Source: Sulfodiicoccus acidiphilus
GTDB lineage: Archaea; Thermoproteota; Thermoprotei_A; Sulfolobales; Sulfolobaceae
DNA: 64,000 nt
NCBI RefSeq assembly: GCF_003967175.1
Contig: NZ_AP018553.1
Coordinates: forward strand, 2,033,982 to 2,097,981
Direction of reading: 5' to 3'
Below the pieces are notes generated by a model, which was not told where the DNA came from, searched no databases, and saw only the letters and a list, made by a program, of their open reading frames with translations. Both the position numbers and the translations under genes were made by a program. The first letter of the stretch is position 1. Every line of letters begins with the position of its first letter. Below, in pieces: positions 43,430 through 52,864 of this stretch.

Positions 43430-44678
43430 TTTCCTTCCTCTCGGGAGCCAAGAGCTCGTACCTCTCGGGTTCACCCCTAGCTACCACCTTTCCCCCTTTG
43501 ACCACCAACATCCTGGTCGGCTGGTCCCTGACTACCTCAAGGGGATGGCGTGCATCAAACAGGACTAGATCGGCTGGATTTCCTTTTTCAATTCCATATT
43601 TTTTGAGTCCGAACACCTTTGCGGCATTATATGTGACTAGACCGAGAGCGCCAACGACGTCCTGATAGGACGTCAAGTGGGCTCCATGCATTGCTAGGAA
43701 TAGGGACTGCAGTATGTCACCTCTCCCCAGCGGGTACCAAGGGTCCATAACGCAATCGTTACCTAGGGCCACGTTAACGCCAGCAGCTAACAATTCCCTC
43801 ACCCTCGCCAATCCCCTCCTCTTCGGGTACGTATCATACCTGCCCTGTAGGTGGAGGTTTACGGCTGGGTTGACGACTACGTTCACCCCGGCTCTCCTGA
43901 GCAACCTGATCAGTTTGTCCGCATATGCCCCGTTATAGGAGTGCATGGCAGTTACGTGGCCAGCTGACACCTTTCCTGTCATTCTCCTCCTTATCGTCTC
44001 TGCCGCCACCACCTCTAGAAATCTAGAGTTTGGATCGTCCGTCTCGTCCACGTGTCCATCTACTCCACGATCGTACTTCTGCGCCAATTCAAACGCTATA
44101 GAGATCGATCTAACCCCGTCCTCCCGAGTCATCTCGTTATGAGGTATCATACCTACGTTGTCTGCTCCCATCTCCACTGCTTTCTCTAGGAGCTCTACGT
44201 TGACCTTATCCGTTAATATTCCGTCCTGAGGAAAGGCGGTAACTTGGAGGTCGACGAATCCCTTTAATTCCTCCTTAAGCTCCAGCAGGGCCCTCAAACC
44301 TGTAAGGCTATGATCTGTGACGTCGGCGTGGGTCCTGATCATGGTGACGCCCTGAACTAACATCCACTCCACCGCTCTTATCGCTCGTCTCTTCACGTCC
44401 TCCTTCGTCATAGTCCTCTTGTATTCGCCCCATATTTCTATGCCCTCCAGGAGGGTTCCGCTCTGGTTGAACCTCGGCTTTCCCAGGGTCAAGGCGGAAT
44501 CGAGGTGGACATGCATATCTCCCATTCCAGGGACGAGTAGTCTACCATCAGCTCTATACTCCACCTCCCCAGAGAGCTCCCTACCAATTTCCTGAATTAC
44601 TCCCTCTCTGACTCCCACGTCATATCTGCCGTTTAATCCAGGCAACGTACAATCCTTAATTACTAAGTCCAGTTTCAT
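43404..44678 (-). CDS. Cytosine-deaminase-like amidohydrolase with changed active-site residue
   Basis: 424 residues, close in layout to bacterial CodA. Metal ligands HVHLD (about 56-60), HVDETDD (about 207), the catalytic His in SAGHVTAMHSYNGAY and the metal Asp in GNDCVMDPWYPLG are kept. CodA has GHDDVFDPWYPLG here, so the second Asp, which helps bind cytosine, is Cys in this protein, and the preceding His is Asn. Specificity is thus likely different (another amino-heterocycle). Likely cytoplasmic. A TATA box (44699-44708) fits ATG 44678 as leaderless. It follows the hydroxylase genes on the same strand, 80 bp away. Confidence 0.9.
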   Translation of the reverse strand: MKLDLVIKDCTLPGLNGRYDVGVREGVIQEIGRELSGEVEYRADGRLLVPGMGDMHVHLDSALTLGKPRFNQSGTLLEGIEIWGEYKRTMTKEDVKRRAIRAVEWMLVQGVTMIRTHADVTDHSLTGLRALLELKEELKGFVDLQVTAFPQDGILTDKVNVELLEKAVEMGADNVGMIPHNEMTREDGVRSISIAFELAQKYDRGVDGHVDETDDPNSRFLEVVAAETIRRRMTGKVSAGHVTAMHSYNGAYADKLIRLLRRAGVNVVVNPAVNLHLQGRYDTYPKRRGLARVRELLAAGVNVALGNDCVMDPWYPLGRGDILQSLFLAMHGAHLTSYQDVVGALGLVTYNAAKVFGLKKYGIEKGNPADLVLFDARHPLEVVRDQPTRMLVVKGGKVVARGEPERYELLAPERKEISFSPSFP

Positions 44679-44758
44679 ACCTCAAACACCTATGATCGAT
44701 TAAATAAGGATTCAAATCCGAGGAGATTACCCTTTTCTAGAATTAACTTCACTCTAAC

Positions 44759-45232
44759 TCACTCGTTATCCCCTTTAACCTTAGAGGCGGCCTCCTCCAC
44801 CGAGTCCACTATGGACTTGTAGCCTGTACACCTGCACAATACCCCGGCTAGTCCTGCCCTTATCTCGTCCCTGTTCTTAGGTCTGACATTTCTCAGAAGG
44901 GAGTAGGACCTGAGAAGGAACGCTGACGTACAGAACCCACACTGAAACCCGTTGTTGGAGACGAAGCTTTCCTTGATAACCTTCATCAACTCGTCCCTCT
45001 CCAACCCCTCTAAGGTAATGACCTCGTCTCCCTCAAGCTCCCCTGTGAGTACTAGACAGGATTTAATGGGTTGTCCATTAATTAACACCGTACAGAGACC
45101 ACACACACCTTGAGTACAGGCCCCCTTGGGGGAGGGCGTCTCGAGCCTCTCCCTGAGGGTCTCAAGGAGAGTTTCGTTGTCCTCTACTTCCACATGAACC
45201 TGAGACCCGTTCAACTTGAATGAGGTCCTCAC
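44759..45232 (-). CDS. Molybdenum hydroxylase, 2Fe-2S small subunit
   Basis: 157 residues with both [2Fe-2S] sites: plant-type CTQGVCGLCTVLINGQPIKSC (about 40-60) and the helical-domain CGFCTSAFLLRSYSLL...CRCTGYKSI (about 98-140). It passes electrons from the molybdenum site to the FAD subunit. It starts directly beside the FAD-subunit stop, so the operon is large, medium, small. Equivalent to XdhC/CoxS-type subunits. Confidence 0.95.
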   Translation of the reverse strand: MRTSFKLNGSQVHVEVEDNETLLETLRERLETPSPKGACTQGVCGLCTVLINGQPIKSCLVLTGELEGDEVITLEGLERDELMKVIKESFVSNNGFQCGFCTSAFLLRSYSLLRNVRPKNRDEIRAGLAGVLCRCTGYKSIVDSVEEAASKVKGDNE

Positions 45233-46045
45233 TTAGGACACCTCCGTCAACATTCTCGCTGTAAGAACAGAAGCCAGGTGGAGCCTATACTCCGCCCCTG
45301 CCCTGAGGTCGTCCATGGCTTGGTCCGAGAACTTATCTTGGAGTTGTGTCCTAACCTCCCTGAAACACGTCCTGAAGTCGTCGCCCAATGTCCCGAGTTC
45401 CATCAACGTAGGCACAGGAGTGAGGCCCGTGAAGGCGACGGAGACCCTACCGTTGGGAAACTTCCAAACTGCCACATTCATGACGGGCAACTCACTGTCG
45501 TTCCTGAACTCCGTGAAGGAACCTCTTCCCTCTAACTTCTTGAAGGAGAGCGAGGTCACCAATTCGTCCTGCCCCTGAGCTGTCTCTAGAGGACCCTTGA
45601 AGAAGTCCACTGCGCGCACCACCCTCTGGCCTTTGGGACCTCGAATAGTGGCCTCTCCTTCCATGAGGAGGAACGCCGGAACTAAAGACGAGTAAGGTAC
45701 TGCGTTCACTACGTTACCCACCACTGTCGCCTTGTTCCTGATCGATGGATCTGCCACCTGGGACGCGGATGCGTGAAGTAGGGGGAACTTACCTCTCACT
45801 TCATCGTGGCCAACGAGTTGTGACAAGGTAACGTTAGCTCCCACCTCTATCCGGTCTCCCTTGAATTGTATGAAATCGAGTCCGAGCCTCCTTATGGAAA
45901 GGAGGACTTCCGGTCTCATAACGTGCATGTAGGTCATGAGCAGTACCCTAGTACCCCCCGCCACTACCGTGGCTTCTCCCCCAGACAATTCCTGGACAGC
46001 TTCCTCTAAGGTTTTGGGTATCAGTAGCTTGAACCTAGGCAGCAC
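45233..46045 (-). CDS. Molybdenum hydroxylase, FAD-binding medium subunit
   Basis: 270 residues. FAD-binding motifs TVVAGGTRVLLMTYM (about 25-40) and NKATVVGNVVNAVPYSSLVP (about 104-123) are present. The second normally reads GG(D/N)xxxAxPxSD, here VVNAVPYSSL, a mild change. The C-terminal domain has TEFRNDSELPVMNVAVW. It is the CoxM/XdhB type, with an FAD that hands electrons to an unknown acceptor. Confidence 0.93.
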   Translation of the reverse strand: MLPRFKLLIPKTLEEAVQELSGGEATVVAGGTRVLLMTYMHVMRPEVLLSIRRLGLDFIQFKGDRIEVGANVTLSQLVGHDEVRGKFPLLHASASQVADPSIRNKATVVGNVVNAVPYSSLVPAFLLMEGEATIRGPKGQRVVRAVDFFKGPLETAQGQDELVTSLSFKKLEGRGSFTEFRNDSELPVMNVAVWKFPNGRVSVAFTGLTPVPTLMELGTLGDDFRTCFREVRTQLQDKFSDQAMDDLRAGAEYRLHLASVLTARMLTEVS

Positions 46046-46048
46046 TTC

Positions 46049-48373
46049 TCACACCTGTTGGAGTTCTGGCCTTTGAGACCTTATTTCCCGCCAGAGCCTC
46101 TCTGCCGTAATGGGGATCTCCCTCACACTCACACCAATGGCGTCGTAGATCGCGTTCCCCACTGCGGCCGGTATACCTAATAAGGCGTTCTCTCCGATTC
46201 CTCTGGCGCCCTTGGGGCCGTTAGGTTGGGGATTCTCAAGAAACACACCTACCAATCTATCGTTAACGTCAGTAACCTTTGCCACCTTGTAGTCCACTAG
46301 GTTGGGGTTCAGGAGGGCCCCGCCCTCGTCGAACTTCAAGGCCTCGTAGAGCGTCAGGCTTATGGCCATCACTGCCCCCCCGACCAACTGATCCATGGCC
46401 AACTTCTTGTTGATCACCTTTCCTAGGTCGAACACGCCGACGTACTTTTCCACCTTGACCTCTCCGGTGAGTACGTCCACCTCCACCTCAACAGCCTGTG
46501 CGCCGAAGGTTATCACTGGGAAAGGTGAACCCTGCCCCACGGAATCGAGGTAGGTCAGGTCTGGGACAACGAAGGAACCCCTTCCCACAATGGGAGATCC
46601 TATCACGTTCCCAGTGGGGGTAACGTATCCCATTGCGACGTCCTTCAGGTCTAACGAGCGAGACCCGTCTCCCCTAACTTTAACCTTTCCTTCAGATATA
46701 ACTATCTCGCTTTCTTCGGCGTTGAGTACCTTGGCTGCGGTCCTACGGATCTGTGCCTTAGCGTCGTCGACCGCAGCTAAGACAGCGTTACCATCGTAGA
46801 AGAGGCTCCTGCTTCCCACGGTCTGCCAAGTGTAGGCCGACCTGCTCGTGTCCTTGAAGAGGTCTATCCTGACCTTGCTGGGGGGAACACCGAACTCGTC
46901 AGCTACCAACTGAACTATTGAGGTCATGGTGCCTTGTCCTATCTCGGTGGTCCCGACGCTCACGTCTATTGTACCATCCTCGTTGAATTTCAGGTAGGCC
47001 TGTGCGCTATTGTAGGGAGGTACGGACGGTCCCTTCATTGCCATGGCTACCCCCCTTCCCTTGTAAATGTATGGATCTGACCTTACCTTCGGTTTTCCCC
47101 AGCCCACGAGTTCTGCCGCGGTTTGTAAGCACCTTCCGAGATCTCCGCTAGACTCAGAGATTCGCTGGCCCGTGGAAGTGGTTGAACCCGGCCTCAGTCT
47201 ATTCATGAACCTGAACTCCACTGGATCTATTCCCAGCTTCCTTGCAGCTGCCTCTATTTGCCTCTCGACTACCCAGTGGGCTTCGAGGATGCCGAATCCC
47301 CTGAAGGCTGTAGCGAATGGCTTGTTAGTGTAGACTGTGGTTGAGTCCACCCACACGTTGGGGACGTCGTAAGGTCCAGCCCCTATGTACCCCATAGTCT
47401 TACCTACGTTTACAGCGTAGTCCGCGTAAGCACCGGCGTCGACAACGTAACTGACCTTCAAGGCCGTCATCTTACCTTCCTTGTTCACTCCAAGCTGCGC
47501 CCTCGCAGTCACACCTACCTTGCTCGGAGCGACGTAGAAGTTCTCTTCCCTGCTAAGGACGAGCTTAACTGGCCTGCCTCCCACTGCCTTGGAGAGTAGG
47601 GCCACCAATAGCTCCATATGTAATCCAGCCTTCCCACCAAACCCTCCACCCACGTAGGGGACGTGAACCACGACCTTGCTCTCAGGGAGTTCCAATGCCT
47701 TGGAGAGGAGGTTCCTCACGGCGAAAGGTGACTGGGCACTCGTCCATACGTCGAGCGTTCCATCTGGAAGCCACTGAGCTATGACGGCCATGGGCTCCAT
47801 GTAAACGTGACTAATCATTGCCTCGCTGTAAGAGTCCTCCACCACTACGTAACTCTTCGAGAGGGCGGCCTCGGCGTCTCCCTTCCTCAGCCTGAATACG
47901 TTAGCTACGTTGGAGTTGGGTAAGGGTTTTATTTCGGGGTATCTATGGTATTCTTGAAGTTTTTCGTGTACTAAAGGAGCTTCACTCCTAAGTGCCTCAA
48001 GGGGGTTGAAAACGGCTGGAAGCTCCTCGTACTCTACCTCGACAAGTTCTGCCGCCTCCTCAGCGCTCCTCTGATCCTTAGCTAATACTGCAGCAACGGG
48101 CTCCCCTAAATACCTCACTTTCTCGTAGGCCAAGGGTGTCCTGTCCTGTATGTATATGCCAGCTCTGACGTGGGCTATCTCCCTTCCAGTGACTACTGCC
48201 ACCACGCCAGGAACCGAAAGGGTCTTCTCAGCTTCTATCCTCTTTATCAATGCGTGGGGTACTGTACTCCTCACTAATTTTGCCCAGAGCATACCTGGCA
48301 ACTTCAGATCGTAAACGTACAGGGCTTTGGCATTAACCTTGTCGAGAGCGTCTACTCTCTCTATATCCCTCAT
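46049..48373 (-). CDS. Molybdenum hydroxylase, large catalytic subunit (xanthine-dehydrogenase type)
   Basis: 774 residues. Mo-cofactor motifs include GGGFGGKAGLHME, TAFRGFGILEAHW, TEIGQGTMTSIVQLVADEFG and the catalytic glutamate in GARGIGENALLG near the C-terminus. The active-site loop reads AFRGFG, not the AYRCSFR of CO dehydrogenase, so oxidation of an N-heterocycle or aldehyde is more likely. A TATA box GGTATAAATA (48397-48406) and AGGAGAGGT favour ATG 48373 over the longer frame from 48415. The operon is large-medium-small. No maturation (XdhC/CoxF) gene is seen beside it. Confidence 0.93.
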   Translation of the reverse strand: MRDIERVDALDKVNAKALYVYDLKLPGMLWAKLVRSTVPHALIKRIEAEKTLSVPGVVAVVTGREIAHVRAGIYIQDRTPLAYEKVRYLGEPVAAVLAKDQRSAEEAAELVEVEYEELPAVFNPLEALRSEAPLVHEKLQEYHRYPEIKPLPNSNVANVFRLRKGDAEAALSKSYVVVEDSYSEAMISHVYMEPMAVIAQWLPDGTLDVWTSAQSPFAVRNLLSKALELPESKVVVHVPYVGGGFGGKAGLHMELLVALLSKAVGGRPVKLVLSREENFYVAPSKVGVTARAQLGVNKEGKMTALKVSYVVDAGAYADYAVNVGKTMGYIGAGPYDVPNVWVDSTTVYTNKPFATAFRGFGILEAHWVVERQIEAAARKLGIDPVEFRFMNRLRPGSTTSTGQRISESSGDLGRCLQTAAELVGWGKPKVRSDPYIYKGRGVAMAMKGPSVPPYNSAQAYLKFNEDGTIDVSVGTTEIGQGTMTSIVQLVADEFGVPPSKVRIDLFKDTSRSAYTWQTVGSRSLFYDGNAVLAAVDDAKAQIRRTAAKVLNAEESEIVISEGKVKVRGDGSRSLDLKDVAMGYVTPTGNVIGSPIVGRGSFVVPDLTYLDSVGQGSPFPVITFGAQAVEVEVDVLTGEVKVEKYVGVFDLGKVINKKLAMDQLVGGAVMAISLTLYEALKFDEGGALLNPNLVDYKVAKVTDVNDRLVGVFLENPQPNGPKGARGIGENALLGIPAAVGNAIYDAIGVSVREIPITAERLWREIRSQRPELQQV

Positions 48374-48472
48374 AATACCTCTCCTAATGAAAGTTATATT
48401 TATACCTTTTGGCATGGTAAGGAAGCAACGAAGAGTCCAAAAATTAAAAAAAAGGTAGCGTTAGCCAGTGGC

Positions 48473-50104
48473 CTAGGAGCGTCGTTCCCCGAATATCCTT
48501 TCTATTTCATCGTCCGTATATCCCTTGAGGAGCCCTCCCCGTAGCCAAGGTTGGTACTTCGGGATGACCCAGAATTTCATCAGGATGATATAGAGCACTC
48601 CAGTGATGAGGAACGCCGAGATCCACGAGTTTGCGTAAAGCATCTCAGTCACAGGATTCACAACCCAACCCCAGTACGAGAGATAGGTGACTACCGTACC
48701 CACAGCGAAGCTTATGAAAGCTGCAGGGTTCACACCCCGCCAATATCTGAACCTGCCGTTCTTTAGGAAGACGTCAGTGGGCTCGAACTTGAAGCGCCTG
48801 ATCACCGCGTAGTCGAACACGATCACTCCCTCAACCGCCCCCAGAAGAGCACCGTAAGCCAAGAGCCAGTTGTAAATATAGGAATAGGCCCCTCCGGAGT
48901 AGAAGGCCCACGCCCCGAGGGCCATGCTTATGAGGACTCCTATCAATATTCCCCTGAACCAAGTCAGGTACTTGGAGTAGGTGTTGGCTATGTCGTACCC
49001 GGGTGCCACACTGTTGGCGAATACGTTAACCACGAAGGTCGCTAACATGAAGACGAAGAGGACGAAGTATGCTGCCGCCTTGGGGAGGATCGCGGCCGCC
49101 AGTATGACTGGGTCAGCTATTCCAGCGCCATGTCCCAGGCCCAGCACCATTGTAGCGCCGGTGGCCATTATCCCCAGTGCACCTATGGCCGCCATCATTA
49201 ACGGCATCGGGATTTGTCCTGTAGTCTGAGCGAACTGGGACTTCGCGAACCTGGTGAAGTCGGGCATTGATAGGGCCATGGTGGCCCAGTAAGCCACGTT
49301 GGCATTGAGGAAACCGAAGACTGCCAGCCAGAATCCGAAGCCCACTGCCTTGTCAGGTATCTGAGTTATGGGGGCGAAGTTCCAGTGAGCTGAGTTCATG
49401 GTGTAAGTGAAGAGGAGCACGAACCCAGCGAGAACTATGGGTGCGGCCGCACGTGCTAACCACTTGAGCGCGGGCTGTCCCTTGAAGGGAGGGGACACGT
49501 AGAACAGCAGAAGCTGAATCAAGACGACCGCTATGAACGTTGGCCAGAATATTTGGGGATAAGCGACAGATAGGCTGTACGTGTTGCCGGCCAGTAGTTT
49601 GGGTATCTGGTTCGTACTCACCAGGTACATGGCCACTGCTGCTTCTGTGATTATGTAAGATTCTATTCCCCACCAACCCATGGATATTATTGCTCTTATC
49701 CACGAGGGGAACTGAGCACCATAAACTCCCCACCTAGTCCTCGTAAGCTGGGGTTCTGACATGCCGTACTTAGCTCCTCCGTGGGACTGAATCAACATAG
49801 GCACGAGTACGATCAGGTTACCTAAGAACATCAGTAGTATGGACTGCCACCAGTTGAGCCCGAAGTCTAGTCCGACTCCGCTGAGAGTCCACGTTGGAAC
49901 TATTGTTACCATGCCGAACCATATGGCCAAGTAGGTCCAAGACCCCCACTTCCTCATTGTAATCGGTGTTGGGTGGAAGTCCTTGTTCCAGAGGTAAGGC
50001 TCCTCTGGATACTCCTTTGTTAGTTCAACCTGACCTCTCTTCCTATCGTAGACTGTCACGGCCACGCGGTCTACTACTTCCGCCTGCCTTTCTTTTTCCG
50101 TCAT
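48473..50104 (-). CDS. NCS1-family permease (second copy)
   Basis: 543 residues, clearly paralogous to the gene at 41774: YLWNKDFHPTPITMRKWGSW, PMLIQSHGGAKYGMSEPQLT, SMGWWGIESY, NANVAYWATMALSMPDFTRF, AVEGVIVFDYAVIRRFKFEP and the tail VIPKYQPWLRG. A TATA box AAATATAAAT (50135-50144) lies upstream of the ATG at 50104, allowing a leader of some 5-10 nt. It sits 100 bp upstream of the hydroxylase large-subunit gene on the same strand, suggesting that the transported compound is the hydroxylase substrate or a precursor. Confidence 0.93.
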   Translation of the reverse strand: MTEKERQAEVVDRVAVTVYDRKRGQVELTKEYPEEPYLWNKDFHPTPITMRKWGSWTYLAIWFGMVTIVPTWTLSGVGLDFGLNWWQSILLMFLGNLIVLVPMLIQSHGGAKYGMSEPQLTRTRWGVYGAQFPSWIRAIISMGWWGIESYIITEAAVAMYLVSTNQIPKLLAGNTYSLSVAYPQIFWPTFIAVVLIQLLLFYVSPPFKGQPALKWLARAAAPIVLAGFVLLFTYTMNSAHWNFAPITQIPDKAVGFGFWLAVFGFLNANVAYWATMALSMPDFTRFAKSQFAQTTGQIPMPLMMAAIGALGIMATGATMVLGLGHGAGIADPVILAAAILPKAAAYFVLFVFMLATFVVNVFANSVAPGYDIANTYSKYLTWFRGILIGVLISMALGAWAFYSGGAYSYIYNWLLAYGALLGAVEGVIVFDYAVIRRFKFEPTDVFLKNGRFRYWRGVNPAAFISFAVGTVVTYLSYWGWVVNPVTEMLYANSWISAFLITGVLYIILMKFWVIPKYQPWLRGGLLKGYTDDEIERIFGERRS

Positions 50105-50174
50105 AAGGCGGTTTAACCTTAAACAACACTGAAATTTATATTTTTGGGAAAGAGGGCTGACAACTGAACTCCGT

Positions 50175-51017
50175 TCAATTAAACCCCTCGAGTGCTTTAG
50201 AGAGTTCAGTCACTCCCTGTTCAACCATGGGGAAGTCGTTCATTTCGAGGCCATAGACCACCTTGTACAGTGGTACTGTAGTGACGTAAAACATCACCCT
50301 CTTGAGCATCTCGGAAGGCGGTTCCTCACGTTGAGTTTTGAGAACGGCTTCTCCAAGAACTCGATCGAAGAAAGTTCCGGCGTAGTCGAGTGCCGGATCT
50401 CCGATCATGGCCTCCCCCCAATCTATGAGCGCTAACAAGTTTCCCATCTGGTTCACGATCAAGTTGCGTGGATCGATGTCTCCGTGAATGAACTTGGCAT
50501 TGAACTCGAAGTTACTTCGATCTACTAGAAAGCGGTGGAGAACGTCGGTTACGCAGACAGTCACTTTAGGATCTAAGACAGAGGAAGCCCGACTTATTAA
50601 GGTACTGTAAGTTTGCTTGATCCAGCCTCGCCACGACTGGGAATCGTATCGCGGTATGTCACAGTTTACCTGAGAAGAGTGCACCAACTCTAGAACTGAT
50701 GCCACCTCGTCGCTGTGTTCCCTCATCGCCTTTAAGTCACTTAACTCTGCAGCCGTTACACCGTCGACCTTCTCATATATTAGTACTTCAGGTTCGCTGG
50801 AGTAGAGCACCGGTCTCGGGGCAATCCCTACCTCGTACAGCTCGCGCATAACGCACGCTTCTTTCCTCAACTTCCCGTTGGGTATGCGCGGAATTTTAAC
50901 AACGTAGCTTCCATTCACTTCAAACACACGATTATCCCAACCTCCTATTAGAGCCCTCACTGTTTTTATCTCCAGCCACGGGGCCGCACCTTTGATATTC
51001 TGTATGGCTTCTTCCAT
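50175..51017 (-). CDS. APH/choline-kinase-fold small-molecule kinase
   Basis: 280 residues. Brenner motif HGDIDPRNLIVNQMGNLLAL (about 177-196) with catalytic Asp, and metal-binding LIDWGEAMIGDPALDYAG. The N-terminal half has the nucleotide-fold FEVNGSYVVKIPRIPNGKLR. These kinases phosphorylate aminoglycosides, amino sugars, choline or other small alcohols; the natural substrate here is unknown. It lies inside the catabolic island, 70 bp from the NCS1 gene, so a substrate from that pathway is possible. Confidence 0.85.
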   Translation of the reverse strand: MEEAIQNIKGAAPWLEIKTVRALIGGWDNRVFEVNGSYVVKIPRIPNGKLRKEACVMRELYEVGIAPRPVLYSSEPEVLIYEKVDGVTAAELSDLKAMREHSDEVASVLELVHSSQVNCDIPRYDSQSWRGWIKQTYSTLISRASSVLDPKVTVCVTDVLHRFLVDRSNFEFNAKFIHGDIDPRNLIVNQMGNLLALIDWGEAMIGDPALDYAGTFFDRVLGEAVLKTQREEPPSEMLKRVMFYVTTVPLYKVVYGLEMNDFPMVEQGVTELSKALEGFN

Positions 51018-51147
51018 ATTTTACTCATCTACTATTGTGACCTGGCTTTTAGTCCTTATATTGATAGGGTCTTTAACAATTTGTTTATCGCGTCCTTAGA
51101 GCAGCTCAAGTTTTATACCTTCTCAATACACATCCTCTTGAGGAAAA

Positions 51148-52011
51148 ATGACGGAACCAAGTTGGCTAGATGAATGGAAGAAATACTCTCAGAACAAGCC
51201 AACCTTCGATTGGTCAAAGGCGGCCAAATGGTCAGGGGTCAAGGTGTATGATCTCTCACAACCTTTGAGCAACCTCACCCCGCCCTTCCCAACGTACCCA
51301 CCCTTCGAGTTCAAATGGATAAAGACCATGACAGAGAACAACGTGCAAGCCCAGTATATAATGACTCCTCTTCACATAGGGACCCACATGGATGGCCCTC
51401 TACACTTCGTTCCGAGTGGACCAGATATAGGGTCGGTCCCCATAGAGCATTGGATAGGGGAAGGAGTGATAGTGGATCTGAGCGAGGAAGTAGGAGACCT
51501 AGGGATATACTCTAGTGAGATGGTACAGAAGAAGGCAAAGGAGCACAACTTAGAGTTAAAGCCTGGTGACATTCTCATAATACACACGGGATACCATAAA
51601 TACGCGTGGTATCAGCCTGAGGCAGACTCCATAAGGTACATGTTGAAACACCCTGGTCCCACAGTGGAGTTCGCGAAGTGGGTGATAAAGTCTAGGTTCA
51701 AGTGGCTCGCCGTAGACGCAACCTCCCAGGATCATCCCCTTAATACAGTGATAAGGAAGGTCAGGCCTGACATAGTGGAAGAGTTCGAGAAGGTCCACGG
51801 TAAGAAGATAGACCAACTCATGCCTTGGCCTGAAAACTATCAAGTGATGCACATACTTCCCTTCAAATACGGGATAGTCCACGTGGAAAACGCAGGGGGA
51901 GAAATATCGCAGGTGAAGAACAGGAGATGCCTAATAGTTGGGGCTCCCTTCAAGTTCCTGGGAGGAGAATCTGCCTTCGTAAGGCTCTTAGCTGTATGTG
52001 GTGAGAATTAA
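51148..52011 (+). CDS. Cyclase-family metal hydrolase (kynurenine formamidase/isatin hydrolase type)
   Basis: 287 residues. The family motif HxGTHxDxPxHF is seen as HIGTHMDGPLHF (about residues 76-87), preceded by YDLSQPLSNLTPPFPTYPPF, with LKPGDILIIHTGYHKYAW and VDATSQDHPLNTV later. Such Mn/Zn enzymes hydrolyse amides and cyclic ureido or imide-like rings, including isatin and N-formylkynurenine. In this island a ring-opening step is a natural role, by inference. A TATA box TTTTATACCT (51111-51120) fits the ATG at 51148. Confidence 0.88.
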   Translation: MTEPSWLDEWKKYSQNKPTFDWSKAAKWSGVKVYDLSQPLSNLTPPFPTYPPFEFKWIKTMTENNVQAQYIMTPLHIGTHMDGPLHFVPSGPDIGSVPIEHWIGEGVIVDLSEEVGDLGIYSSEMVQKKAKEHNLELKPGDILIIHTGYHKYAWYQPEADSIRYMLKHPGPTVEFAKWVIKSRFKWLAVDATSQDHPLNTVIRKVRPDIVEEFEKVHGKKIDQLMPWPENYQVMHILPFKYGIVHVENAGGEISQVKNRRCLIVGAPFKFLGGESAFVRLLAVCGEN

Positions 52012-52452
52012 GGGAAAATTCCTTAATAAAGTTAATAACCCTTTTCTTTCATCTATATTAGAGTGATGCGTAAAGTTTGTACCTTCATAACGCTCGTGAG
52101 ACTGGTGGGCATAGGGTGTTTTTGGAGCAATACTGGCCTTCCTCTCCTAGAAGGGCGGAGCTTTGCTCCCCTCTGTGAGACCCTCGACTTTCTATACCAT
52201 GAGCTAGAGGATCGATGTGATTCGGTGTGAAAAATTCAGAGAAAACTTGGGAATGAAGTTCGATCAAGAAGGGCGGTAGGAGTAAGGTGAGAAAACTACG
52301 GTTTTTATTTGCTCAATGAATTACCCTGCCCTCGCGACGGCGTCCTCGCTGCGAGTCCCGTAGAGACGCCTTTTCGTGGCCGAGTTGCCGATGAACGATC
52401 CCGTAAGTAGTACGAGAGGTGTTACGATGTTAGCCTCCGTCGAGTTCCCTCT
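52012..52452. other. Gene-free stretch after the cyclase gene
   Basis: No gene is seen. A T-rich CCCTTTTCTTTC (52038-52049) may terminate the upstream transcript. AGAAGGGCGGAGCTTTGCTC (52149-52168) recalls the hairpin end of the tnpB-tail elements. The stretch leads into the element at 52453. Confidence 0.45.
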
Positions 52453-52801
52453 CTGACTTCCTCCCCGCCCTGAAGGGCGATGGTTCCCTCCCAGAGGGCT
52501 CGTCGTTCCCGCCATCGGTTCGGGTTTACATCCCTCGTTTGGTGGGCAGTCGAGTGGATCAGAGATCCACTCCCATTTGAAGAGGAGGGGACTTTCACCC
52601 ATTACGTCTAGTCCCTTAAAGGAAATTGAAGCCGCTGCTCGCTCCTCCCTCAGTCCCATTAAACCTTAGATCGAGCTGGGGAGGAGCGTCGTTAGTACCA
52701 CTAAGAGAAATTTCACAAAGAAGTATAAATATGAGGGGGCTGTCCGTCCCCGCCGTGAAGGGCGAGGCTTTCCGCCCCCTCAACCCCCGACTTTGTAACT
52801 T
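52453..52801 (-). mobile_element. tnpB-tail element, full copy
   Basis: On the minus strand: hairpin end (52735-52801), AT-rich spacer, then a tail frame reading DPLDCPPNEGCKPEPMAGTT and SPLGGNHRPSGRGGSQ, followed by the right-end hairpin CCGCCCTGAAGGGCG (52464-52478). The GNHRPSGRGG stretch comes from translating the right-end hairpin, a pattern common at the 3' ends of archaeal tnpB genes. It aligns with 33770-34109 and 6142-6465. No transposase or nuclease domain. Confidence 0.65.
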
Positions 52802-52864
52802 AGGGTAACCAGCTCTTTCGGCCGAGGTTTAGACTACAGTTCCCCCAAGACGCCATAAAGACGT

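Noticed and set aside
44709-44725. GGATTCAAATCC, resembling a tRNA T-loop
   Set aside because: No acceptor, D or anticodon stems can be formed around it; it lies in the promoter region of the deaminase-like gene.
46049-48373. Aerobic CO dehydrogenase (CoxL)
   Set aside because: The subunit split resembles CoxLMS, but the active-site loop reads AFRGFG instead of AYRCSFR, and context is nucleobase-type transport.
52321-52659. 112-codon minus-strand frame
   Set aside because: Its product matches the translated tail and right-end hairpin of the tnpB-tail elements; no start context or promoter.
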